Below the pieces are notes generated by a model, which was not told the DNA's origin, searched no databases, and saw only the letters and a list, made by a program, of their open reading frames with translations. The position numbers and the translations under genes are program-made. From Candidatus Accumulibacter conexus (GTDB lineage: Bacteria > Pseudomonadota > Gammaproteobacteria > Burkholderiales > Rhodocyclaceae), in NCBI GenBank assembly GCA_017592775.1, contig JAGFNJ010000005.1:1-62245 (forward strand): a stretch of DNA of 62,245 nucleotides. Direction: 5' to 3'. Position 1 is the first letter of the stretch. Each line of letters opens with the position of its first letter. Below, piece by piece: positions 44,350-53,852 of the stretch.

Positions 44350-45684
44350 ATGACCAGCAACCGCGAACTGCTCGACCGCAGCCTGAAGGCGGTCTGGCAC
44401 CCGTGCACGCAGATGAAGCAGCACGCCGGTGCGGAAGCGGCGCTGCCTCTGGTGCCGATCGCCAGCGGCAAGGGCGTCTGGCTGCACGACTTCGACGGCC
44501 ATCGCTATCTGGACGGAATCAGCTCGTGGTGGGTCAACCTGTTCGGCCACTGTCAGCCGCGAATCAACGCCGCGCTGCGGGAACAGCTCGATGAACTGGA
44601 ACATGTCATCCTCGCCGGTTTCACGCAGCGACCGGTCGTCGAGCTGTCCGAGAGACTCGCGGCGCTGACCGGCGGCAGCCTCGGCCATTGCTTCTTTGCT
44701 TCCGACGGTGCCTCGGCGACCGAGATCGCCCTCAAGATGTCCTTCCATTCCTGGCAGAACCGGGGCCATGGCGAGAAACAGGAATTCCTCTGCCTCGCCG
44801 GCGCTTACCACGGCGAGACCGTCGGCGCGCTGGCGGTGACCGACGTCGCGCTGTTCCGGGACGCCTATGCGCCGCTGATTCGCCCGGCCGGGATCGTCGC
44901 ATCACCGGACGCGCGACTCGCGGCGGCCGGCGAAGGCGCCATCGATGTCGCCAGGCGAGCCGCCAGCGCGCTCGAACAACGTCTCGAGAAGGAGCATCGG
45001 CGCATCGCCGCGCTGATCGTCGAGCCATTGGTCCAGTGCGCCAGCGGCATGGCGATGCACCATCCGGAATACCTGCGCCTGGCCCGCAGCCTCTGCGACC
45101 GCTACGGGGTGCACCTGATCTGCGACGAGATTGCCGTCGGCTGCGGTCGCAGCGGCAGCTTCTTCGCGCACGAACAGGCGGCGATCCGGCCGGACTTCCT
45201 GTGCCTGTCGAAGGGCATCTCCGGTGGCTATCTGCCGCTGTCGATCGTCATGACCACCGATGCGGTCTATGCCGACTTCTACGATGACGCGACCAGCCGC
45301 GGCTTTCTGCACTCGCACTCCTACACCGGCAACGCGCTGGCCTGTCGCGCCGCGCTGGCAACGCTCGACATCTTCGCCGACGAGCAGGTGATCGAGCGCA
45401 ACCAGGCTCTCGCCGCACACCTCGGCACCTGCCTGCAGCCGCTCGCCAGTCATCCGCAGGTGCGCCATCTGCGGCAATGCGGCATGATCGCCGCCTTCGA
45501 CGTCGCCAGCGACGATCCCCTGTTCTCGCGCCACTTCTACATCGAGGCACTGGCGAACGGGATTCTCCTGCGACCGATCGGCAACACCGTCTACTTCATG
45601 CCGCCGTACGTCATCAGCCCGACCGAGGTCGAGTTCCTGGTCGAGCGTGCGACGGCGGCGCTGGAGGCAGCCCTGCGGCGATGA
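44350..45684 (+). CDS. bioA: Adenosylmethionine-8-amino-7-oxononanoate aminotransferase
   Basis: The 444-residue PLP enzyme converts KAPA to DAPA using S-adenosylmethionine as amino donor. It starts with family-typical LKAVWHPCTQMKQHAG; PLP-site text includes FASDGASATEIALKMS, ICDEIAVGCGRSGSFFAHE and LCLSKGISGGYLPLS, whose Lys forms the internal aldimine. The ORF is full length. Its stop overlaps the bioF start by ATGA, which couples translation. Confidence 0.96.
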   Translation: MTSNRELLDRSLKAVWHPCTQMKQHAGAEAALPLVPIASGKGVWLHDFDGHRYLDGISSWWVNLFGHCQPRINAALREQLDELEHVILAGFTQRPVVELSERLAALTGGSLGHCFFASDGASATEIALKMSFHSWQNRGHGEKQEFLCLAGAYHGETVGALAVTDVALFRDAYAPLIRPAGIVASPDARLAAAGEGAIDVARRAASALEQRLEKEHRRIAALIVEPLVQCASGMAMHHPEYLRLARSLCDRYGVHLICDEIAVGCGRSGSFFAHEQAAIRPDFLCLSKGISGGYLPLSIVMTTDAVYADFYDDATSRGFLHSHSYTGNALACRAALATLDIFADEQVIERNQALAAHLGTCLQPLASHPQVRHLRQCGMIAAFDVASDDPLFSRHFYIEALANGILLRPIGNTVYFMPPYVISPTEVEFLVERATAALEAALRR

Positions 45685-46841
45685 TCTGCGACGAACTGCA
45701 AGGCGAACTCGACGCACTGCAACGCGATGGCCTGAAGCGCGTTCGACGCACCCTCGAGCTGCCCTGCGGCCCACTGGCGCGGGTCGATGGATGCTCGCTG
45801 ATCAGCTTCTGCAGCAATGACTACCTCGGCCTGGCCAACGATCCGGCGCTGGTCGCGGCGGCATGTGCCGGCGCCCGCACCTGGGGAGTCGGCAGCGGCG
45901 CCTCGCATCTCGTCAGCGGCCACCTCGGACCGCACGCAGTGCTCGAGGAGCAGCTCGCCGCGTTTACCGGCTTCGACCGCGCCCTGCTCTTCTCGACCGG
46001 CTACATGGCCAATCTGGGAATCGTCCCGGCGCTGGTCGGCCGTGGTGACGCGGTGTTCGCCGACCGCCTCAACCATGCCTCGCTGATCGACGCGGTACAG
46101 CTCGCGCGCGCCGACAGCCAGCGCTATCCGCACGCGGACCTGGCGGCGCTCGAACGCCTGCTCGCTGCCAGCACTGCCCGGCGACGCCTGATCCTCACCG
46201 ATGCCGTCTTCAGCATGGACGGCGACCTGGCGCCGCTGCCCGGCCTGCTGGCGCTCGCCGAACGCTACGATGCCTGGCTGGTGGTCGATGACGCACACGG
46301 GTTTGGCGTCCTCGGCCGACAGGGTCGCGGCAGCATCAGCCACTTCGGGTTGCCGGCAGACCGGCGGCTGATCTGCATGGGAACCCTCGGCAAGGCCGCC
46401 GGCGCGGCCGGCGCCTTCGTCGCGGCGAACGCGACGGTCATCGAATGGCTTGCCCAGCGTGCCCGCAGTTACATCTTCACGACTGCCGGCAGCCCGCTGA
46501 TCGCCTGCGCCCTGGCCACCAGCCTCGAGCTGATCGCCGCCGGCGACGCCCGCCGCGCCCATCTCTGGCGCCTCGTCGCACAGCTGCGCGACGGCCTGGC
46601 CGACACACGCTGGCGCCTGCTGGCTTCGCCGACCGCGATCCAGCCGGTGATCGTCGGCGACAACCACGAAACCGTCCGGCTTGCCGCCGCGCTCCACGAG
46701 CGCGGCCTCTGGGTGCCGGCGATCAGGCCACCGACCGTGCCGAAAGGAACGGCACGCCTGCGCGTCTCGCTGAGCGCGGCGCACAGTGAGGCGCAGGTGG
46801 CCGAGCTGGTGGGCGCCCTACGGGAGCTGGCATGCGCCTGA
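45681..46841 (+). CDS. bioF: 8-amino-7-oxononanoate synthase
   Basis: The 386-residue PLP-dependent enzyme condenses pimeloyl-ACP with alanine to KAPA. Conserved text: FCSNDYLGLANDP, GSGASHLVSGHLG, VVDDAHGFGVLG and the PLP lysine in MGTLGKAAGAAG. The ATG at 45681 overlaps bioA, and the end overlaps bioH by about 10 bases. Confidence 0.95.
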   Translation: MICDELQGELDALQRDGLKRVRRTLELPCGPLARVDGCSLISFCSNDYLGLANDPALVAAACAGARTWGVGSGASHLVSGHLGPHAVLEEQLAAFTGFDRALLFSTGYMANLGIVPALVGRGDAVFADRLNHASLIDAVQLARADSQRYPHADLAALERLLAASTARRRLILTDAVFSMDGDLAPLPGLLALAERYDAWLVVDDAHGFGVLGRQGRGSISHFGLPADRRLICMGTLGKAAGAAGAFVAANATVIEWLAQRARSYIFTTAGSPLIACALATSLELIAAGDARRAHLWRLVAQLRDGLADTRWRLLASPTAIQPVIVGDNHETVRLAAALHERGLWVPAIRPPTVPKGTARLRVSLSAAHSEAQVAELVGALRELACA

Positions 46842-47596
46842 TTCCTGGTGAAGGGCCCGATCTCGCACTGATCCACGGCTGGGGACTGGGCAGTGCCGTC
46901 TGGCAGCCACTGCTCGCGCCGCTTGCACGCTCGTGTCGGCTGCACCTCGTCGAGCTGCCGGGTTACGGGCGCGCAGCCGACGACACCGCTGGACTGGCTG
47001 CCTGCGCCGAGTCGCTGCTCGCGACCCTGCCGACACCGGTGACACTGTGCGGCTGGTCGCTCGGTGGCCTGCTGGCACTGCGCGCAGCCCTGCTCGCACC
47101 GCAACGGGTCAGCGGACTGATCCTGATCGGCACCACCCCGTGCTTCGTGCAGCGCCCGGACTGGCCGGCAGCGCAGCCGGCAGCCCTGCTGGCCGGCTTT
47201 GCCGACAGCGTCGGCAAGCAGCCGGCGGAAACCCTGCAGCGTTTCGTCGCGCTGCTCTGCCAAGGGGACACGCAGGCGCGGACGCTCACCCGCATGCTCC
47301 TCGCCCAGCTCCGGCAGGAGCCTCTGCCGGCGCTGGGCGCACTGCAGCGTGGTCTCGAATGGCTGGGCGATACCGACCTGCGTCCGCTGCTACCGGGCAT
47401 CAGCTGTCGCAGCCTGCTGCTGCACGGCGCCAGCGATGCCCTCAACCCGCTCGCCGCAGCGGGCTGGCTGGCACAGGCCCTGCCCGACAGCCAGCTCGAG
47501 GTCTTCCCCGACACCGGGCATGCGCCCTTTCTCGCCGACCCCGCGCGCTGCAGCGAACTCCTGAGCCAGTTCTGCCATGCCACCCGTGCTCACTAG
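46832..47596 (+). CDS. bioH: Pimeloyl-ACP methyl ester carboxylesterase
   Basis: The 254-residue alpha/beta hydrolase removes the methyl group from pimeloyl-ACP methyl ester, ending the BioC/BioH chain-disguise route. The oxyanion text HGWGLGSAVWQPL is followed by the nucleophile elbow CGWSLGGLLAL (Ser), the acid in GASDALNP and the His in DTGHAPFLADP. It overlaps bioF at its start and bioC at its end. Confidence 0.94.
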   Translation: MRLIPGEGPDLALIHGWGLGSAVWQPLLAPLARSCRLHLVELPGYGRAADDTAGLAACAESLLATLPTPVTLCGWSLGGLLALRAALLAPQRVSGLILIGTTPCFVQRPDWPAAQPAALLAGFADSVGKQPAETLQRFVALLCQGDTQARTLTRMLLAQLRQEPLPALGALQRGLEWLGDTDLRPLLPGISCRSLLLHGASDALNPLAAAGWLAQALPDSQLEVFPDTGHAPFLADPARCSELLSQFCHATRAH

Positions 47597-48347
47597 ACAG
47601 CGCGTCCGCGACTCCTTCGACCGTGCCGCCGCTTCCTACGACGAGGCAGCGATCGTGCAGCGACAGGTCTGCCAGTTGCTGCTGGACGACTTCAGGCCCA
47701 CGACAACGCCGGACTCGATACTCGATGCCGGCTGCGGCACCGGCTACGGCATCGACCTGTTGCAGCGCCAGTGGCCGGCGGCGCAGATCATCGCCGTCGA
47801 CTTCGCGCCGGCGATGCTCGCCGCCGCCCGCCGGAGCGTGGATCTCTGCATCGCCGCCGACATCGAGGCGCTGCCCTGCCGGGACGCCAGCTGCAGCACC
47901 TGGTGGTCGAACCTGACCGTGCAGTGGTGTGATCCCGAGGCAGTCTGCCGCGAGGCGCATCGCGTCCTGCGTCCGCATGGCGAACTGGCGCTGAGTACCC
48001 TCGGACCCGCGACCTTTGCCGAACTGCGGGAGGCCTTCGCCAGTATCGACCAGCATCGCCATACGATCAGCTTCAGCGAGCCGGAGGCGATCGCCGAGGC
48101 TCTGCGCCGCGCCGGCTTCGCCGGCATCCGTGTGCACCGGCAAACGGTCAGCCAGCACTACCCGGATCTCGGATCACTCCTGCGCGCGGTCAAGGACATC
48201 GGCGCCAACGCGGTCGGTGACGGTGCGCGGAGCGGCATGCTGGGCCGCCGCGCCTGGCAACGTGTGCAGGCGGTCTACGAACGATACCGCACGAGCCACG
48301 GCCTGCCGGCGCGCTACGACGTCATTCTCGCCTACGCCAGAAAATGA
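47577..48347 (+). CDS. bioC: Malonyl-ACP O-methyltransferase
   Basis: The 256-residue SAM-dependent methyltransferase starts pimelate synthesis by methylating malonyl-ACP. The SAM-binding motif is ILDAGCGTGYGIDLL; further text includes VDFAPAMLAAAR and WSNLTVQWCDPE. The N-terminal VRDSFDRAAASYDEAAIVQR is typical of BioC. It overlaps bioH by 20 bases and bioD by four. Confidence 0.94.
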   Translation: MPPVLTRQRVRDSFDRAAASYDEAAIVQRQVCQLLLDDFRPTTTPDSILDAGCGTGYGIDLLQRQWPAAQIIAVDFAPAMLAAARRSVDLCIAADIEALPCRDASCSTWWSNLTVQWCDPEAVCREAHRVLRPHGELALSTLGPATFAELREAFASIDQHRHTISFSEPEAIAEALRRAGFAGIRVHRQTVSQHYPDLGSLLRAVKDIGANAVGDGARSGMLGRRAWQRVQAVYERYRTSHGLPARYDVILAYARK

Positions 48348-49018
48348 GCGTGCACCCGGCCTGGTTCATCACCGGCACCGATACCGAGATCGGCAAGACT
48401 TTCGTTGCCTGCGCGCTGCTGCATGCCTTCCGCCGCAACGGCGCACGTGCGGTGGCGATGAAGCCGATCGCTGCCGGTTGCGACGAGCACGGTGTCAACG
48501 AGGATGTCGAGCGACTGCTGGCGGCGTCTTCGTTCGCGCCACCGCGGCAACTCGTCAACCCGTACGGCTTCCGCGCCGCGATCGCGCCGCACATCGCCGC
48601 CGCCGAGGAAGGCCGGCGCATCGAGCTGCCGGTCATCGCGGCTGCGTTCACCGAACTGCGGCGGCTGGCCGACGTGATCCTGGTCGAGGGGGTTGGTGGT
48701 TTCTGCGTTCCGCTCGACGACGCGACCGACACCGCCGACCTCGCGGCGCTGCTCGATCTGCCGCTGATCCTGGTCGTCGGCATGCGCCTGGGCTGCATCA
48801 ACCATGCCCTGCTGACGGCGCAGGCGATCGCCGCTCGCGGCCTGCCGCTGGCCGGCTGGGTCGCCAACCGGATCGATCCGGCGATGTCGCGTTTCGCCGA
48901 AAACCTGGCGACGCTGCAGGCCCGTCTGCCGGCGCCGCTGCTCGGCGTCGTCGAGCACGGCACGACGCCGGCCGAGGCGGGCCTCTCGCTACGGCTCCCG
49001 ACCGCGCTTGGCGGATAA
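48344..49018 (+). CDS. bioD: Dethiobiotin synthetase
   Basis: The 224-residue ATP-dependent enzyme carboxylates DAPA to dethiobiotin. The P-loop is GTDTEIGKTFVACALL; AMKPIAAGCD and VEGVGGFCVPL match the family. It ends the bioAFHCD set; bioB is not in the window. It starts with ATG overlapping bioC (ATGA). A terminator hairpin follows the stop. Confidence 0.94.
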   Translation: MSVHPAWFITGTDTEIGKTFVACALLHAFRRNGARAVAMKPIAAGCDEHGVNEDVERLLAASSFAPPRQLVNPYGFRAAIAPHIAAAEEGRRIELPVIAAAFTELRRLADVILVEGVGGFCVPLDDATDTADLAALLDLPLILVVGMRLGCINHALLTAQAIAARGLPLAGWVANRIDPAMSRFAENLATLQARLPAPLLGVVEHGTTPAEAGLSLRLPTALGG

Positions 49019-49048
49019 AAAAAGACCCGGCCGCGCCGCGGTCGGGTC
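49017..49048 (-). terminator. Rho-independent terminator (mainly for the thiolase gene)
   Basis: GACCCGGCCGCG and CGCGGTCGGGTC form a 12-bp stem around one base. On the minus strand it is followed by a run of seven T, 21 bases after the thiolase stop. On the plus strand it begins at the bioD stop, so it may serve both convergent units. Confidence 0.8.
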
Positions 49049-49068
49049 TAGTGTACCGCCGAAGACGA

Positions 49069-50250
49069 TCAGGCGCGTTCGAAGATCACCGCAATACCCT
49101 GCCCGCCACCGATGCACATGGTGACCAGCGCATAGCGGCCGCCGGTGCGCTGCAGCTCGTGGATCGCCTTGGTGGCGATGAAGGCGCCCGAACAACCGAC
49201 CGGATGGCCAAGCGCTATCGCGCCGCCGTTCGGATTGGTCTTCACCGGGTCGAGGCCGAGCCCCTTGTTGACCGCGATGGCCTGCGCCGCGAAAGCCTCG
49301 TTGGCCTCGATGACGTCCATCTGATCCAGCGACAGTCCTGCCTTCTTGAGCGCCATCCGGGTCGCCGGGATCGGTCCCTCGCCCATGATGTCGTTCGGCA
49401 CGCCGGCGACGGCATAGGAAACCAGCCGCGCGAGCGGCTTCTGTCCGGCACTGGCGGCAACATCCGCCGCTGCGAGGACGAGGAAGGCGGCACCGTCATT
49501 GATTCCGGAGGCGTTGCCGGCAGTGACCGTGCCATCCTTGGCGAAAGCCGGCTTCATCTTGGCCAGGGTCTCGACGGTCGTGCTGGCCTTGACATGCTCG
49601 TCGGTATCGAACACCACATCACCCTTGCGACTCTTCAGGACGATGGGCACGATCTGCGACTTGAAGCGCCCTTCGGCGATGGCGGCGGCAGCGCGGCGCT
49701 GCGACTCGACGGCGAAGGCGTCCTGCTCCTCGCGGCTGATGTTCCACTTCGTCGCCAGGTTCTCGGCGGTGACCCCCATGTGGCCGACACCAAAGGGATC
49801 GGTCAGCGTCGCCACCATCATGTCGATCGCCTTGCTGTCACCCATGCGGGCACCCGTGCGCATCGCCGGCAGCATGTAGGAGCCACGCGACATCACTTCG
49901 ACGCCGCCGCCGATGCCGTAATCGGCATCGCCCAGCATGATGTTCTGCGCCGTCGTCACCACGCCCTGCAAGCCCGAGGCGCAGAGGCGGTTGACCGCCA
50001 TGGCCACCGACTCCATCGCCAGACCGGCCTGGATCGAGGCGACGCGGGCCACATAGGCGAAGCGGGAATCGGTCGGAATGCAGTTGCCGACCGTGACATA
50101 GGTGATCTGCTGCGCATCGACACCTGAACGGGCGATCGACTCCTTCATCACGGTGCCGGCCAACTCATGCGGCTCCATGTTGGCGAGTGAACCACCGAAG
50201 GTGCCAATGGCTGAACGGACCGCGCTCAATACGACGACTTCTCTAGTCAT
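49069..50250 (-). CDS. Acetyl-CoA C-acetyltransferase (beta-ketothiolase)
   Basis: The 393-residue thiolase has all catalytic elements: Cys90 in NRLCASG, His349 in GHPVGCSG and Cys379 in CIGGGQG. It condenses acetyl-CoA units or cleaves acetoacetyl-CoA, as in polyhydroxybutyrate synthesis (PhaA/BktB) or fatty-acid turnover. No phaB, phaC or beta-oxidation gene is adjacent, so the pathway is not fixed. AGGAG precedes the ATG. A strong terminator follows. Confidence 0.93.
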   Translation of the reverse strand: MTREVVVLSAVRSAIGTFGGSLANMEPHELAGTVMKESIARSGVDAQQITYVTVGNCIPTDSRFAYVARVASIQAGLAMESVAMAVNRLCASGLQGVVTTAQNIMLGDADYGIGGGVEVMSRGSYMLPAMRTGARMGDSKAIDMMVATLTDPFGVGHMGVTAENLATKWNISREEQDAFAVESQRRAAAAIAEGRFKSQIVPIVLKSRKGDVVFDTDEHVKASTTVETLAKMKPAFAKDGTVTAGNASGINDGAAFLVLAAADVAASAGQKPLARLVSYAVAGVPNDIMGEGPIPATRMALKKAGLSLDQMDVIEANEAFAAQAIAVNKGLGLDPVKTNPNGGAIALGHPVGCSGAFIATKAIHELQRTGGRYALVTMCIGGGQGIAVIFERA

Positions 50251-50534
50251 GAAGAAACTCCTGTTAATGATCGATCAACCCCTACCATAGCGGCAAGGCC
50301 CACCAGCAACAACGACAGCAAGCATAGCAGCAACCCACGCCAGACCGGGCCAACAGCACTTTCGATCAATTCGACGTCGGCCTCTGCAGTGCTGCCGATC
50401 GTCAACCGTCCGGACCAATCCGGCGGCCCGCTGCCCGGATCTGGGTGCGCGCGCACCGGCACCGCTGGCGAGGACGATCCCATTGCCAGCAGCCGACGAT
50501 CTCTCGGCTTGCGTGCGCCAGCGGTAGAGGGCAT
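50247..50534 (-). CDS. Possible small membrane protein
   Basis: The 95-residue frame ends with one hydrophobic segment (VWRGLLLCLLSLLLVGLAA) and its stop overlaps the thiolase start by ATGA. The N-terminal half is low complexity. No homology is recognised, and the frame overlaps an otherwise gene-free stretch, so it could be chance. Confidence 0.25.
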   Translation of the reverse strand: MPSTAGARKPRDRRLLAMGSSSPAVPVRAHPDPGSGPPDWSGRLTIGSTAEADVELIESAVGPVWRGLLLCLLSLLLVGLAAMVGVDRSLTGVSS

Positions 50535-50874
50535 CCTTGAAACTGCCGGCGATGGCGAAGGCGGCGGCGGTGCACCGCGAGGGAAGCGAGTCTATGATAG
50601 CAAAGCTTCGCCGGGCGAAGCTGGCGAAATCGCCATTTTCTGCGTCTGCGCGCTGACCCCGGAAATTGGCGAGAAAAGTTACAACACGGTACAGTACCGC
50701 TGCCGCCGGGCCGGGCCGCGGCAGGAACCGGAAGACGACGGCCAAGAGCCGCCGGTCCGAGGCGCACGACAGGTCTTCGATCGCCAGAGACACCAAGACA
50801 CCCGTGCCCGGGACTTGCGGAACGCCGCCACTTCACGCAACATCGCGCTGCCAGGTCAGAAAGATCGCTCCACA
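50535..50874. other. Intergenic region without a supported gene
   Basis: It separates the thiolase unit from the next plus-strand gene. Only short overlapping frames are present. A small palindrome (CGGTACAGTACCG, near 50688) is the only structure noticed. Confidence 0.5.
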
Positions 50875-51360
50875 ATGAAACTGTCGTCCGTGTTTTACAA
50901 GACGCCGAAGGGCCTTGATGAGATCTCCACGCGTGCGCACCACCTGCCGGCGCGCATGCGGGCGATGCTGATCCTGGTCGACGGCCACCGCACCGGCAGC
51001 GAGTTGGTCGCCCTCAGCAGTTCGAGCAGTGAAGGCAGGAAGCAACTGACAAGCCTGCTCTCAGGTGGCTTCGTCCAGACGCATGCGCCCGGTCGCCGGA
51101 GCGCGGCGACAGGACCCGGCCACGGCACCCCGGCTGCAGCGGCGGACGACGACATCAGCCTGGCCCGCAGCTATGCCGTCCGCAGCCTGCGCGAGTTGCT
51201 GGGAGAGGAAGCGACGAGCCTGGTTGCCGAGATCGAACAGCTGCGGACGATCGATGAACTGCAGCAGCATCTCGGCCGCCTGCGCGCGGCGCTGCGGGCC
51301 GCGCCGGATCAGACACGGGCGAGGCAGTTCCTCGACCAGATCGAGATGGTTCTCGACTAG
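50875..51360 (+). CDS. Hypothetical protein, possibly winged-helix-like N-terminus
   Basis: The 161-residue protein begins MKLSSVFYKTPKGLDEISTR and contains RMRAMLILVDGHRTGSELV, a pattern common to betaproteobacterial proteins of unknown function that resemble a small winged-helix fold. A Ser/Gly/Ala-rich linker (about 70-95) leads to a helical C-terminus (LRELLGEEATSLVAEIEQL). No signal peptide is seen. Its end overlaps the convergent Nudix gene by four bases. Confidence 0.7.
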   Translation: MKLSSVFYKTPKGLDEISTRAHHLPARMRAMLILVDGHRTGSELVALSSSSSEGRKQLTSLLSGGFVQTHAPGRRSAATGPGHGTPAAAADDDISLARSYAVRSLRELLGEEATSLVAEIEQLRTIDELQQHLGRLRAALRAAPDQTRARQFLDQIEMVLD

Positions 51361-52007
51361 CGTCCGCCGGCAGCCAGAGCCCGGTACAGCGACATGATGA
51401 TTCCGGCCGTGGCACCCCAGATGAAGTAGCCGCGATAGGGCATCGCGTAGTAATGCCGCAGCCGGCCGCGGTAATGCAGCGAATGCCGCTGGTGATTGGC
51501 GGGGTCGAGGAGAAAGGAGAGCGGCACCTCGAACACTTCGGCCACCTCGAACGCGTCGACCTGGAGCTCGAACGGGGGAGTCACCATGGCCACCACCGGG
51601 GTGACGCGAAAGCCGGTACTGGTCAGGTACTCCGGCAGATAACCGGCGATATCGACATGTGCTGCCGCCAGGCCGATCTCCTCGGCTGCCTCACGCAGGG
51701 CAGTATGCACCGGCGTCGGGTCGGCCGACTCGCAGCGGCCGCCCGGGAAGCTGATCTGGCCCGGATGGTCCTTGAGATGGGCGGTTCGCTGCGTCAGCAG
51801 CACGGTCGGTTCGTCATCGCGCTGGACGATCGGAAACAACACCGCAGCCGGCATCAGTTCCTCGTCGCCGACACCGTCCTCGAGCACGATGCGCGTCTTG
51901 CAGGGAGCCGCGTGCAGGACCTGCCGAACGCGGCCGAGGTCGACCATGGAGCGCTCGGGCGAAGGCGGAGCGAGCGCCAGCTCAGCCGGTGACGGCGCAC
52001 TCATCAT
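51357..52007 (-). CDS. Nudix hydrolase, CoA pyrophosphatase type (NudL-like)
   Basis: The 216-residue protein has the Nudix box GGRCESADPTPVHTALREAA then EEIGL (about residues 95-115), preceded by the CoA-family motif LTQRTAHLKDHPGQISFPG. Such enzymes hydrolyse CoA and derivatives to 4'-phosphopantetheine and 3',5'-ADP. The start is ATG 52007 or the next codon at 52004. It overlaps the upstream small gene by 26 bases. Confidence 0.9.
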   Translation of the reverse strand: MMSAPSPAELALAPPSPERSMVDLGRVRQVLHAAPCKTRIVLEDGVGDEELMPAAVLFPIVQRDDEPTVLLTQRTAHLKDHPGQISFPGGRCESADPTPVHTALREAAEEIGLAAAHVDIAGYLPEYLTSTGFRVTPVVAMVTPPFELQVDAFEVAEVFEVPLSFLLDPANHQRHSLHYRGRLRHYYAMPYRGYFIWGATAGIIMSLYRALAAGGR

Positions 52008-52242
52008 CGATCCTCGCATGCGCTGCCGCCAGCGCATCACGCAGGCTTTCGTCCGAGAGCGCGTTGATCGCGCTGGCAACGAGATCGGCCGCCCGGACCG
52101 AGGCCGATGGCAGATCCCTGGTATCGAGCGAGGCAATCAGTGCCGCCGTCGCGCCGACGACCTGCAACAGCCGCTGCCGCTCGCGCATCAGAATCTCGAT
52201 CTCCTGTCCCAGCAGGCTGGCCACTCCATCGCGACGACGCAT
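51982..52242 (-). CDS. Small helical hypothetical protein
   Basis: The 86-residue protein (MRRRDGVASLLGQEIEILMRE…) is predicted all-helical, with a heptad-like first half. It is followed by the Nudix gene with a 26-base overlap, and lies 12 bp after the aspartic protease gene on the same strand. I recall similar small proteins in Rhodocyclales but no named family. Confidence 0.6.
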   Translation of the reverse strand: MRRRDGVASLLGQEIEILMRERQRLLQVVGATAALIASLDTRDLPSASVRAADLVASAINALSDESLRDALAAAHARIDDECAVTG

Positions 52243-52254
52243 TTCAAGCCTTTC

Positions 52255-52932
52255 CTAGAAGCGCTTCCTGAGGGTCATCGACTGACCATCGCGCTGCATC
52301 TCCATACGGTTGAGGAAACTCATTCCGAGCAGCGCCAGCGGCATGTCGTGCTCATGAACGAGGGCATCGACATTGTTGATGGTGATCTCGCCAACCCGCA
52401 CGCTGTCGAGCTTGACGCGCACGACCCGAGCCTGCCCGTTGGCCGTCATGGCAAAACCCGGCACACCCTTGCTGGTGTCGATGCCGATCCGCCGTGCATC
52501 TCCCGCGCCGAGCCCGATCATCGTCGCGCCGGTGTCGACCATGAAGCGGACCGTCGTCCCGTTGATGCTGCCGGTGGTGAGATAATGGCCCTGCGCATCG
52601 GCCGTCAGGGTCGCCTGGGCTCCACTCGCTGTCGCCGCCGGCGAGGCGACATTCTCACCGACGCGCAGCCGGCGCTTCCTGCCATCGGCCTCGATCGTCG
52701 CCGTCTCGCCATCGACCGCCAGCACCGCCACGCCCTCGGCGGTCCTGCTGCCGACAGCGACGATCCTCGGCGCACCGCCGTTGATCGTCAGCAGCGCCTT
52801 GCCGGGGAACACGCCGGCCAGCCCGACGTCGACGGCCTGCGCCGAAGCGGCGACCAAGCACAACGCCAACAGCGGCACACGGCGCCTGAGCTCCCGAGCG
52901 ATCCTCGCGGAAAATCCCTCAACGTCGTGCAC
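52255..52932 (-). CDS. Retropepsin-like aspartic protease (TIGR02281-type)
   Basis: The 225-residue exported protein starts with GTG at 52932 behind a strong AGGAGG. A signal peptide (RRRVPLLALCLVAASAQA) is followed by a short SH3-like beta region and an aspartyl protease domain with the active motif FMVDTGATMIGL and the flap/hydrophobic end LALLGMSFLNR. Clan AA proteases act as dimers. The substrate is unknown; a periplasmic location is expected. An upstream open stretch lacks homology and was excluded. Confidence 0.88.
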   Translation of the reverse strand: MHDVEGFSARIARELRRRVPLLALCLVAASAQAVDVGLAGVFPGKALLTINGGAPRIVAVGSRTAEGVAVLAVDGETATIEADGRKRRLRVGENVASPAATASGAQATLTADAQGHYLTTGSINGTTVRFMVDTGATMIGLGAGDARRIGIDTSKGVPGFAMTANGQARVVRVKLDSVRVGEITINNVDALVHEHDMPLALLGMSFLNRMEMQRDGQSMTLRKRF

Positions 52933-53108
52933 GCATCCTCCTCTGTCCGGCTGGCACCCGCATTTGGCCATCGCCAACCCGCCGCGACAAGGCATTTTGC
53001 CACATTCCGTCGCCAACGCCAGGTCGCGTGATCTGGCGGCCAGCGAACGGGCGCCAGCGCCGGTGCACTGCCCGGGCAGCCCGCCGCTGCCACGCGCACG
53101 CGCCGCGA

Positions 53109-53552
53109 TCAGCGATAGACCAGAACCGGGATCTTCGAATGCGTCAGAACCTTGTTGGTCTCGCTGCCGAGCAACAGCGCACTGAAGCCACGGCGGCCAT
53201 GCGACGCCATGAAGATCAGGTCGCAACCGGCCTCCGTTGCCGCGTCGATGATCGCTTGGTACGGGATGTCACTGGTCATCGACAGCCTGTCGACCGGAAC
53301 GCCGGCGCTCTCGCAGAGCTGGACGACGAAATCGAGCGTCTCCGTTGCCTGCCGCTCGGCCAACTCGGCAAACTTCTCCGGTGTCGTCGGATCGATCAGG
53401 GCGCCTTCGCCGTAGTAGCTGACCGGGTACTCCGGCTTGGCGTAGAAGGCGGTGATGCGCGCGCCGGCTTCCCTGGCGAAGGAGACCGCCCGCCGGGCAG
53501 TCTCCCTGGAGAGTTCGGAGCCGTCCGTGGGAACGAGGATGTGTTTGAACAT
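53109..53552 (-). CDS. Universal stress protein (UspA family)
   Basis: The 147-residue protein has the ATP-binding Usp fold: N-terminal FKHILVPTDGSELS and the C-terminal nucleotide motif ASHGRRGFSALLLGSETN, then VLTHSKIPVLVYR. A TTGAT-N4-ATCAA box 57-70 bp upstream suggests FNR/ANR control, consistent with a low-oxygen stress role. Confidence 0.93.
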   Translation of the reverse strand: MFKHILVPTDGSELSRETARRAVSFAREAGARITAFYAKPEYPVSYYGEGALIDPTTPEKFAELAERQATETLDFVVQLCESAGVPVDRLSMTSDIPYQAIIDAATEAGCDLIFMASHGRRGFSALLLGSETNKVLTHSKIPVLVYR

Positions 53553-53608
53553 GGCGCCACCTCCACTGTTGAGTGATCAGAATATAGGCGCGATGACCGG
53601 CGCCAATC

Positions 53609-53622
53609 TTGATCGAGATCAA
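53609..53622. promoter_or_regulatory. FNR/ANR-type box for the universal stress protein gene
   Basis: TTGATCGAGATCAA is a perfect TTGAT-N4-ATCAA site, 57 bp upstream of the stress protein start. Confidence 0.8.
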
Positions 53623-53782
53623 ACACCGGATGAAGCTGCGGCGTCACGTGGCGAAGTGCATTTCGGCGACGTGCTGCGACCTTTTGTCCTCTCGACTGCC
53701 GCTTCGCGCGCAGGCATCATCAACTGCTGCCTGCAGGCGCCCGCAGGGGACTCGCGGGCGCCGCAGCCGTCCTGCGAATTTA

Positions 53783-53796
53783 TTGACCCTGATCAA
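53783..53796. promoter_or_regulatory. FNR/ANR-type box for the hemerythrin operon
   Basis: TTGACCCTGATCAA matches TTGAC/T-N4-ATCAA, 57 bp upstream of the hemerythrin start at 53853. Confidence 0.75.
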
Positions 53797-53852
53797 CCAT
53801 GCCGACCGATGACGGCAGGACAATCGGCACACCGATTCCCCCGAGGTTTCCC

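Larger units (their letters stand above)
53553..53852. other. 300-bp divergent control region with two FNR-type boxes
   Basis: It holds no gene. It separates the minus-strand stress protein gene from the plus-strand hemerythrin operon, and contains one FNR-like box for each direction. Confidence 0.7.
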
